Made by a program: the position numbers and the translations under genes | The notes under the pieces: generated by a model | Told to the model about the DNA's origin: nothing | Seen by the model: the letters and a program-made list of their open reading frames with translations, nothing else | The model's database searches: none | Shown: positions 7,576 through 14,299 of the stretch, piece after piece | How the letters are laid out: each line of letters begins with the position of its first letter | Numbering within the stretch: the stretch's first letter is position 1 | Source: SAR202 cluster bacterium Io17-Chloro-G7 | GTDB lineage: Bacteria; Chloroflexota; Dehalococcoidia; UBA3495 | Length of the DNA stretch: 18,822 nucleotides | Reading direction: 5' to 3' | NCBI GenBank assembly: GCA_002817055.1 | Contig: MUCU01000021.1 | Span: 1 to 18,822 of the forward strand

Positions 7576-8574
7576 ATGCTGACCACCGTCGCCGCAGGGC
7601 GCGTGTTTGATTACAGCTACAACATTGGAATGTACGGTATGTCCGGGCAAGGGTTCTGGACCCCCCAAGACTTCGCTTTCGGCTCCAACGGCGTAATCTA
7701 CGTCATCAGCCGGGGCGTTGAGGAAATCGGCCAGCGGATTAGCCGCGTCACCTGGGACCACGAGTTCTTGGGGCAGTTCGGGTCTAACGGCTCCGGCGAC
7801 GGCCAGTTCATCTGGCCCCGCTCCCTGGACTTGGACCAAGCTGGCAACGTCTACGCCTCAGACGACTACCTCCAGCGCATATCCATCTTCGACAGCGAGG
7901 GCGGGTTCCTGTCCAAATGGGGCGAGGCCGGCAGCGGCGATGGTCAACTCAACGGTCCGTCGGGAATCGCCTTCGACTCCAACGACAACCTGTTCGTGGT
8001 GGACAGCCAAAACGGTCGAGTGCAGGAATTCACCAAAGAGGGCAAGTTCCTCGGCAAGTGGGGAAAACAGGGCTCCGGCGACGGAGATCTAAATTTGCCT
8101 TGGGGAATATGCGTCGACCACGATGACAACGTTTACGTTGCCGACTGGAGAAACAACCGGGTGCAAAAGTTCACTGGCGACGGTCAGTTCTTGGTCAAAT
8201 TCCAAGGCACCGACAACGGCGTGGGCGATCTGCACGGTCCCACCGGCGTTGCGGTGGACTCGGAAGGGGATGTTTACGTAACCGATTGGGGTAATCATCG
8301 TCTGCAGATTTACGCGCCCGACGGTAAGTTCATCGCCAGTCTTGTGGGAGACGCCCAGCAACCCTCGCCTTGGACCCAGACCTACATTGACGCCAACCCG
8401 GACATCATAAAGGCCCGCCGCAGGGCCGATATGGAGCCGGAATGGCGATTTCACAGGCCGGTGGCGGTGAATGTGGACAGCCAGGACCGCATTGTCATCC
8501 TGGAATCATACCGGCATCGGATGCAAATTTATAACAAAGAGAAGAACTACGAAGAGCATTCCCTTAACCTTTAA
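7576..8574 (+). CDS. NHL-repeat beta-propeller protein
   Basis: A 332-aa protein made almost entirely of about six NHL blades of 45-50 residues. The repeated pattern is GPxGIAxDSxxNxYVxDxxNxRVQxF, followed by GxFLxKWGxxGSGDG linkers; clear units begin near residues 32, 84, 132, 179, 227 and 296. NHL propellers bind protein, peptide or carbohydrate or act as lyases; nothing here shows which. There is no signal peptide or lipobox, so it appears cytoplasmic. GGAGG at 7564-7568 supports the ATG. It lies behind the DUF1501 terminator and repeat, so it probably has its own promoter, which I could not find. A classic terminator follows. Confidence 0.88.
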   Translation: MLTTVAAGRVFDYSYNIGMYGMSGQGFWTPQDFAFGSNGVIYVISRGVEEIGQRISRVTWDHEFLGQFGSNGSGDGQFIWPRSLDLDQAGNVYASDDYLQRISIFDSEGGFLSKWGEAGSGDGQLNGPSGIAFDSNDNLFVVDSQNGRVQEFTKEGKFLGKWGKQGSGDGDLNLPWGICVDHDDNVYVADWRNNRVQKFTGDGQFLVKFQGTDNGVGDLHGPTGVAVDSEGDVYVTDWGNHRLQIYAPDGKFIASLVGDAQQPSPWTQTYIDANPDIIKARRRADMEPEWRFHRPVAVNVDSQDRIVILESYRHRMQIYNKEKNYEEHSLNL

Positions 8575-8627
8575 TGTGCTTGTGGCCGGGGCCTTGCGGT
8601 CTGTCCGGTCAGAATTACCCAGCGCTT

Positions 8628-8660
8628 AACACACCCAGTTTTGCTGGGTGTGTTTTTTTA
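8628..8660 (+). terminator. Rho-independent terminator after the NHL gene
   Basis: 11-bp perfect stem AACACACCCAG (8628-8638) with CTGGGTGTGTT (8644-8654), loop of five bases, followed by a run of Ts to 8659. It ends the NHL transcript 50 bp after the stop. Confidence 0.9.
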
Positions 8661-8722
8661 TATGAGGCGCCGCGACCGCCAGCAATCCCACCGGCAGCAA
8701 TCCCAGGGGATAAGGTTTAGGT

Positions 8723-9178
8723 TTGACTTGGCAAGAATTTAAACAAGAAGAGCCCGTCCTAGCTTCATTAGGCGAAAAAATATTTGAGCGTACCAGCATG
8801 GTAATGTTGGGCACTCTGCGCAAAGACGGTTCCCCGCGCATCTCCCCTGTGGAGGTGCTTTTTACCGAAGGCCAGCTTTACTTGGGCATGATGTGGCGTT
8901 CCCAAAAAGCCTTGGACTTACTGCGGGATCCACGCTGCACCGTACACAGCGCCACTTCCAACCGGGATGGCAGCCAGGGCGACTTCAAGATGTTCGGCAA
9001 GGCGGTTGAGGTCAACGACCCGGAAGCCCGGAGCCGCTATACCGATGCAATGTTTGAGAAAATTGGATTTAAACCCGAGGAACCGGAGTTTCACCTATTC
9101 TCAATAGATGTTGAGAGCGCCGCCTTGATCGAGTTTAAAGACGAAAAGATGACCCACAAGGTTTGGCATAAGGCTTGA
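8723..9178 (+). CDS. Pyridoxamine 5'-phosphate oxidase-like FMN-binding split-barrel protein
   Basis: 151-aa member of the PPOX/FMN split-barrel superfamily (flavin or F420 binding). Family features seen: the beta-hairpin VMLGTLRKDGSPRISPVEVLF at about 27-47; GQLYLGMMWRSQKALDLLRDPRCTVHS at about 50-76; FKMFGKAVEV near 92; and a C-terminal FHLFSIDVESAALIEF strand. It lacks the motifs of true PdxH, so I do not assign vitamin B6 synthesis; a small flavin- or F420-dependent reductase or haem-related role are alternatives. The start is a TTG at 8723 with AAGG seven bases upstream; no better start lies before the family homology begins. Confidence 0.82.
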   Translation: MTWQEFKQEEPVLASLGEKIFERTSMVMLGTLRKDGSPRISPVEVLFTEGQLYLGMMWRSQKALDLLRDPRCTVHSATSNRDGSQGDFKMFGKAVEVNDPEARSRYTDAMFEKIGFKPEEPEFHLFSIDVESAALIEFKDEKMTHKVWHKA

Positions 9179-9242
9179 CAGGAACATCCCCGCAAACTAA
9201 CCTGGCGCCCGGTATATAGCAACAAAGAGCGGGAGGGCGTAA

Positions 9243-10068
9243 ATGCCGAATTTGACCCCCTTACAAAGCCACCGATGATACCTGGGTTCTGCCTTCTTAC
9301 CTGCCCGTCCCCGACGTGCCGGCGCCCGGATTTGGAATCCTGCTCATCAACTCCTATCTCATAAAATCGCAACAGCCGGTCCTAATCGACACCGGCATGC
9401 CCGTGGTCAAAGACGAGTTTCTTGAAAGCCTATGGTCATTGATAGACCCTCAAGACCTCCGCTGGATTTTCTTGACACACGACGACGGCGACCACACCGG
9501 AGCAATCGACGAGGTGATGGCAGCAGCGCCTCAGGCAAAGGTGATAACCCAATTCGTGGGCTTGACCCGCCTGGAAACGGCGCACCACGTCGACCCGAAG
9601 CGGTTTATCCTAGTCAATCCCGGCCAGTCCTTCGATGTCGGCGACCGGGAGTTGGGCGTACTGCGCCCACCGGTTTTCGACTCGCCAGCCACATCCGCTT
9701 ACTTTGACCCCAAAAGCGAAATGTTGTTTACCGCCGACGCCTTTGGGGCGATTATCCCCGAAGTGGCCGAAGAGGTGGGTGACGTACCCGCTTCAGCCTA
9801 TGCGGAAGGATTCCAAATCTTCAACCGGTTGAACCACCCTTGGGTGGCATTGGTGGACCACAAGAAATTTAACGTGGCCCTGGAAGAGATACGAAAGCTG
9901 GGTCCCAAGATTATCGGAAGTTGCCACTCGCCCTTGGCCAGAGGACGCACAGAGTCTCACCTAAAAGCCATGGCGGAAATACCTGTCATGGCAGGCCCAA
10001 TGCCATTGCCGGACCAAGCGGCTTTGGAGGCAATTCTCTCCCAAATTCAGGGTGGCGGCGGTCATTGA
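9243..10068 (+). CDS. Metallo-beta-lactamase-fold hydrolase, 5' frameshift
   Basis: MBL-fold metalloprotein of about 275 aa. The main open frame starts at a GTG at 9316, but clear family sequence (TDDTWVLPSYLPVP) is read in the same frame upstream of it, back to about 9259. The natural start is probably the ATG at 9243, which has GGGAGGG at 9231-9237. Removing one C from the run at 9256-9260 joins MPNLTP to YKATDDTW. Numbering from 9316, the metal motif is HDDGDH at residues 55-60 (His55, Asp57, Asp59, His60), an HxDxDH variant of HxHxDH. Later ligands are probably Asp in TADAFGA and His in GSCHSP. The acidic replacement recalls the flavodiiron/ODP group (HxExDH), but no flavodoxin domain is present. 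Its substrate is unknown. Confidence 0.82.
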
Positions 10069-10113
10069 CCCAAGCTGGAACGTAAGCAGGCAAGGCCTGA
10101 TGAGAATAGGGGA

Positions 10114-10827
10114 TTAACTCAATCCGTCAATAAACTCGGCAATTGCTTGATTAACCTCAGCCGGCTTTTCCGCCATGGGGAAGTGGCCGGCTTGGGACAA
10201 TTTCAAGTACTTGGACCCCGGCACAGCCTGGTGAATTTCTTGCTCGTAGTCCGGCGGCTGCAACGGGTCGTCCACTCCCCGAATTAACAGCAGGGGCGGC
10301 TTAAGAGACCCGATGCGGTCACGGACATCGAACTTGTCGATGGTGAGCAGGTCGGTGTACTGGGACATCGGACCCACCTTGCGGTGGCACTCAACCAACC
10401 TTTCCCGCAGTTCCGGATCGATGAACATCATGGCGTGACGCATTGCCTCCAGCCACTTCTCCAGTCCTTCCCGGGATTTGGCGGCGTCCAGCCGCATTTC
10501 CAGCGTCCCCGGGGACCGCTCCTTGGCCTTCATGGCAACGGTCATGAGCACCAAACCCTTGACCTCATCCGGGTAATCCAGACCGTATTGCAAGGCGATG
10601 CACGCGCCCAAGGTGAACCCGCAAAGCACCAAATCCCGCTGGGCGCCATTGGCCCAAAGCCAACCCCTAAGCCATTCGGCATAGCGGGCCACGTCGGGGC
10701 ACGGTTCCCCCGATAAATGCCCCGGCAAGTTCGGGACCAAGCTGCCGTGGAAACGGTCCATCTGGTGAGAAAAGCCCTCGGCGCAAGCGCCCGCCCCGGG
10801 CCCGTGGATAAAAACTAGCTGGGTCAT
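10114..10827 (-). CDS. Alpha/beta hydrolase-fold protein with Thr at the nucleophile position
   Basis: 237-aa alpha/beta hydrolase of the MenH/lipase-like size. The HGPGAGA oxyanion region is at residues 8-14. The nucleophile elbow reads CGFTLGAC, so the expected GxSxG serine is Thr72 (codon ACC at 10612-10614). The acid is in RGVDDPLQP and the histidine in QAGHFPMAEKP. Without Ser, activity could be lost or altered; some family members do use non-Ser residues. AGAGG lies about eight bases before the ATG on the minus strand. The gene faces the MBL gene tail to tail with a 45-bp gap and forms the left border of the decayed mobile region. Confidence 0.85.
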   Translation of the reverse strand: MTQLVFIHGPGAGACAEGFSHQMDRFHGSLVPNLPGHLSGEPCPDVARYAEWLRGWLWANGAQRDLVLCGFTLGACIALQYGLDYPDEVKGLVLMTVAMKAKERSPGTLEMRLDAAKSREGLEKWLEAMRHAMMFIDPELRERLVECHRKVGPMSQYTDLLTIDKFDVRDRIGSLKPPLLLIRGVDDPLQPPDYEQEIHQAVPGSKYLKLSQAGHFPMAEKPAEVNQAIAEFIDGLS

Positions 10828-10882
10828 TTGTATACCTCTTTTTGCGAGTTGCAGCAGGTTTGAGGCTGGCTGAAGCTAATGG

Positions 10883-11531
10883 GTGGAAATCCCCCTTGGT
10901 CCCGTCCACCAACTTGAGCCCCTTGCCTGTTTTACTGACATTGCCTCTGGTCGGAAGGATGATCGCGCTCAATGCTTGGCGATGCTAGCTTATATTGATG
11001 AGCACGGCATTGGCAACGTTGTAGTCCTTTTTCTAGACCGGTTTGGCCGAAACCCTCGGGAGATTCTCCGGCGCTATTGGGATTTGCAGGAGCGGGGAAT
11101 CACCGTCCAATCGGTCAACGAGGACTTAAACGAGGACTTAAAGGGAGAGTTGTTGCTGTTATTGCGGCCAGGTATCGCTGGTCAAGAGAGCAAGAGAACC
11201 TCTGAACGGGTCCGTGCAGCGATTCGGGAAGCTGTTTCGAGAGGTACGCACGTGGGTGGGGTTGATACCGTTTGGATACACCAAGCAAGGGAACCAGATA
11301 CAGCAAGTGCCTGAACAGGCTGCGGCTATTCGGTTGGCGCACGAACTGGCCACAGTGCGCAATATGGGCTACAAAGCAATCGCGGACTATCTAAATGGCC
11401 ATGAGCACCGCACTAAATCCGGGAAGTTGTTTATGGCTGAAACCACCAAAGTAATCTTGAAGAACCCAGCTTTGGTGGGGCGGATAGTGTTCAAGGTTAG
11501 TTGGAGCAGACCTACCAGGCTATACTGGTAA
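10883..11531 (+). pseudogene. Large serine recombinase relic (truncated and frameshifted)
   Basis: Recombinase homology starts near 10939 with DIASGRKDDRAQ and continues through VVVLFLDRFGRNPREILRRY, GITVQSVNEDL and IAGQESKRTSERVRAAIREA. These belong to the resolvase catalytic domain of large serine recombinases, but its first part with the nucleophilic Ser (YxRVS) is missing. One extra G in the run at 11258-11261 breaks the frame. The downstream frame restores GLIPFGYTKQGNQIQQVPEQAAAIRLAHEL and KNPALVGRIVF, the Recombinase domain (PF07508 type). A 12-bp in-frame duplication (11117-11128 repeated at 11129-11140) gives NEDLNEDL. The zinc-ribbon/coiled-coil C-terminus is not in frame. It is dead as it stands, and is the probable integrase of a lost element. 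Confidence 0.85.
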
Positions 11532-11608
11532 ATGGGAACTGGCGCTGATGGAGTAACTGAAACAGTGGGGCTCATTATTCCGGAGCAACTTCGGCCCAGG
11601 ACGCCTTA

Positions 11609-12058
11609 GTGTATTGGACGGGGAAAGAACCGCGTCTCCCGGGATGCAGCGGAATTGGAGGAATGAGCAGACGTGAGTCGCTGTTAGTAACTGGACAAGT
11701 CGGGAGATCGGACGGCAGTGATGATATGCTTTTCCGCCAGCGTAGTGAACGCCAGCGTGGTGAACGGTGGAAGGAACAGGCCCTAGGCTTTCTAACGGAG
11801 ATATACATCCTGCGCAGTGCGATAAATTTAATCAGTGAACGCTACTTTGATAGCCAGCAAGGTTCGTTTCCGGCTGTCGCTGAAGGATTCGATCAGCTAT
11901 CGGCCTCGGTGGAGAAATTGGTCGATGTTTATAATGAGGTATTGGCGGGAGAAATTGAAAGCCTAGAAATGCTGTTGATTGACAAGGGTAACAAGCAGGA
12001 TGAATGTTTACTCAAGATAGACTTGGCAGGATTGATCGTGGATGTCCAGTGGCTGTAG
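11609..12058 (+). other. Unrecognised ORF, possibly degraded C-terminal end of the recombinase
   Basis: Open frame of 149 codons between the recombinase relic and the HNH relic. The first part (ESLLVTGQVGRSDGSDDMLF) lines up loosely with the LLTGxVxCxxCGxxM zinc segment of large serine recombinases but has lost the cysteines. The second half is helical and acidic (FDQLSASVEKLVDVYNEVLAGEIESLEMLL), compatible with a coiled coil. A 15-bp tandem duplication (11735-11749 and 11750-11764) gives RQRSERQRGE. GGAGG sits one base from an ATG at 11663, too close to be a good ribosome site. It may be an unrelated small protein; I do not assign a function. Confidence 0.4.
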
Positions 12059-12063
12059 TCTGA

Positions 12064-12884
12064 GGGTGCAAAGTACGGATTTATTCCTCGTGTAACACCG
12101 GGTGCATCCTTTGCGGTAGTAAACCAATGACCCGTGAGCATGTATTCCCGCAATGGGCGAAAAAAACTCTTCAAGAACACCCTCAATGGAACCCCAGCCA
12201 ATCCTATATCCAGGGAACAGTCGGTGGACGAGAAGCCCGTGTAAGGGGCGATATTCTTGAATGGACATCAGGAAAGTTTGCGCCCAATGCAACGGCGGGC
12301 GGGATGAGTGAAATAGAAGCCAAGGCGCTGCCCTACGTTGCGCCTATGATAAGAGGCGAACAGGTCAGATTGGACCGCAAAGCTCAACACATAATCGCGA
12401 CATGGTCCGCATTGAAGGCGGTCATTGCTAGATACGGCCACTTTCCCCACTGCCAGCGATTGAACTAGAGTAGATGGAGTGGTTCCGGACCAGACGCACC
12501 ATCCCAAAGTCGTGGCAGGTGTGGCTTGCTGCCTACCGTGGAAAGTTGCATGGTGCTGCCTACGAAGGCTTTAATGTACCTGACCAATACTCAATGGTCG
12601 CATCTACGTGGCCTCTTAATCGGGAGAAGCCTTCAAGAAAAATAACTCGGCATAAGTATAAAGGCGTATCGGCCTCCATCGTTATCGGTTATCTGACGAT
12701 AAAAGTCTTCGGGATTCGCAGGCTCCGCATCGTCGATCCCAGGCCTCAACTCTTTGTCAAAGTCGTCCCCTCTAAGCGGCGAGTTAGATGGCCTCCTAAG
12801 TTAGTTATCGACGATGCCACTTTGCTCGATTTCTTTACCATCGGCTTGCTGACCGGAAAATCCGGCATTGCTGGCATACGCTGA
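12064..12884 (+). pseudogene. HNH endonuclease relic with several frame changes
   Basis: Pieces of one HNH nuclease are spread over two frames. The first zinc pair CILCG (12103-12117) and the catalytic TREHVFPQW are in frame 1. The second zinc pair CAQCNGG (12279-12299) appears only in the next frame. MSEIEAKALPYVAPMIRGEQVRLDRKAQHIIATW is back in frame 1. IPKSWQVWLAAYRGK and the C-terminal half are in the frame starting with the ATG at 12474. At least three frame changes are needed (about 12255-12261, 12300-12304 and 12430-12474), and the usual Trp after CNGG is Arg. There is no start codon before the first Cys pair in its frame. Family knowledge: free-standing HNH proteins of this type occur in phage, mobile and defence contexts. 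This copy is inactive as sequenced. Confidence 0.8.
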
Positions 12885-12947
12885 GATAAGCCAAATCTTG
12901 ATTAATAATGACACCGATTTCCTCCCATTTACGGAAGGAAACCATCT

Positions 12948-12963
12948 CCTTCTCCGGAGAAGG
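12948..12963. repeat. Perfect 16-bp palindrome between HNH relic and DUF3800 locus
   Basis: CCTTCTCCGGAGAAGG is its own reverse complement. With no loop it fits a dimeric regulator site better than a terminator. It lies about 90 bp upstream of the first ORF of the DUF3800 locus. Confidence 0.45.
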
Positions 12964-13016
12964 GATAATTATCCAAAGGGGGTGCGACCTGCGCAACTCT
13001 AACGGACGCACGTCAC

Positions 13017-13045
13017 TATAATAAAACCGGTCGGTTTTTTATAAT
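13017..13045 (+). promoter_or_regulatory. Hairpin flanked by two TATAAT boxes; possible leaderless promoter
   Basis: TATAAT occurs at 13017-13022 and 13040-13045. Between them AAAACC (13023-13028) pairs with GGTTTT (13033-13038), followed by more Ts. The second TATAAT ends six bases before the ATG at 13052, so transcription could start at or near the A of the start codon (leaderless). The hairpin plus T-run could equally be a small terminator for the HNH relic. No good -35 box was found for either. Confidence 0.4.
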
Positions 13046-13051
13046 TAGTAA

Positions 13052-13264
13052 ATGACATCCTCACGTGGCGACCCCGAGGCATTCTGGCATAAACTTCTGA
13101 ACAATCTGCCGCAGTTTGTTGAGGCAGAGCGGGATAAGTCAGGGCTTGACCCGTGGGACAAGAATCCGAATTATATTTGGAACCCACCGAGGCCAGACCG
13201 TAATGAATTGCACCACGGTTACCATGTGTATTCACAGGATGGCCGTGGTTACAGTGAGGCGTAA
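13052..13264 (+). CDS. Small hypothetical protein upstream of DUF3800
   Basis: 70 codons, rich in Trp, Pro, Asn and His (EAFWHKLLNNLPQF, PWDKNPNYIWNPPRP, HHGYHVYS), with no family I recognise. The composition looks protein-like and not like a shadow frame. There is no Shine-Dalgarno; a TATAAT six bases before the ATG would fit a leaderless message. Its end overlaps the start of the DUF3800 gene in another frame, a layout typical of translationally coupled pairs. It could be a partner (for example an antitoxin-like or accessory protein) of the DUF3800 protein, but this is only a suggestion from position. Confidence 0.5.
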   Translation: MTSSRGDPEAFWHKLLNNLPQFVEAERDKSGLDPWDKNPNYIWNPPRPDRNELHHGYHVYSQDGRGYSEA

Positions 13265-14021
13265 ACAGGGGCCCCAACTCTATACAGTATATTTTGATGA
13301 AAGCGGTACCCACCCTGACTCTGATGCAGCGGTCGTAGTTGACTTCGTATCAAACGCCACAAAGTGGGCAGCATTCTCCGAGGATTGGCGGCAAGTGCTC
13401 CGTGATGCGGGCCTAGAATATTTTCGGATGAGTCTAATTGAAAATAGGCAAGGACCCTTCGCCGATTGGGCTGAAGATGTGAAACGGGACCTGCTAAATA
13501 GATTACTGCCAATCATCAAGCGTCATACATTTACAAGTGTTGGCTGCGTCGTGAAACGGGAATGGATGGACTCACACCTGTCCGAATTCGCCCAAGAAAT
13601 ATGTGGCGATGCCTGTGGCCTCGCGGCATTATCTTGTTTCCGGCATCTCGGCTTGCGGATGCAAGAAAACGACGGCTGGATAGACGGAATCATGGAGTCG
13701 TGCGCTTCCGGAAGCGGAGCCCTTCAATTGCTTTTTGAGGAGGATTCCAAAATTACGGAATGGCAAGAGGCGCACCGGATTAATTCAATGGTTTTCGCGG
13801 AAAAACGAGAACACCCCCCATTACAAGCCGCCGATATCTTGGCGTATGAGCTCTACAAGCACGGACTTCGGAAATTCCGGCAAGAGGACCGTAACGCACG
13901 TTATCCCTTGAGAGAATTGGCATCCCAAAGGCACCAATGGGTCTACCTTCAAGAGCAGGACTTTATCGACCTAGACAACGATCTGACGGCGCAGTTGCTG
14001 GCCCGAAGTAAACAACCGTGA
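13239..14021 (+). CDS. DUF3800 domain protein
   Basis: Recognised by the opening strand YTVYFDESGTHPDSD (Asp and Glu of the RNase H-like fold), the middle LPIIKRHTFTSVGCVV, and the C-terminal PPLQAADILAYELYKHGLRK, the usual DUF3800 pattern. Relatives are predicted nucleases/RNase H-like enzymes often found in phage, mobile and defence loci; activity is not proven. I chose the ATG at 13239 (about 260 aa); a GTG at 13254 is equally possible, and the frame is open back to 13116, but that part only overlaps the 70-codon ORF. The frame is intact, unlike the recombinase and HNH genes next to it. Confidence 0.85.
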   Translation: MAVVTVRRKQGPQLYTVYFDESGTHPDSDAAVVVDFVSNATKWAAFSEDWRQVLRDAGLEYFRMSLIENRQGPFADWAEDVKRDLLNRLLPIIKRHTFTSVGCVVKREWMDSHLSEFAQEICGDACGLAALSCFRHLGLRMQENDGWIDGIMESCASGSGALQLLFEEDSKITEWQEAHRINSMVFAEKREHPPLQAADILAYELYKHGLRKFRQEDRNARYPLRELASQRHQWVYLQEQDFIDLDNDLTAQLLARSKQP

Positions 14022-14299
14022 CCTAATCTGGCTGCCGGATCCCTTGGATCGGTTTGCCCGTCCATTGCCCCATACCGGCAACGGAACCGGGAGCAAGTTC
14101 TGAAAGGTATTCCCCTTCTGAACTAAAAATGTGTCGGGTATCGAAAGCGATACTAGTCGGAAAACTGAACTCACCTTTCTCATCATCTATCTCGACTACC
14201 CATATTCCTAACTAATACTCACACTCAATAATTTGCGGATGTCTAATCTTGTCACCTAAGTGGCCTGAAATCTAGCTATACACACAGCCTATATCCCGG
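14022..14299. other. Gap between convergent genes, no clear feature
   Basis: AT-richer stretch between the DUF3800 stop and the stop of the minus-strand ATPase. The only structure seen is a small hairpin GTATCG/CGATAC with an AAAG loop at about 14138-14153, without a T-run. Confidence 0.4.

Noticed and set aside
14138..14153. GTATCG-AAAG-CGATAC hairpin as a terminator between convergent genes
   Set aside because: Only six base pairs and no T-run on either strand.
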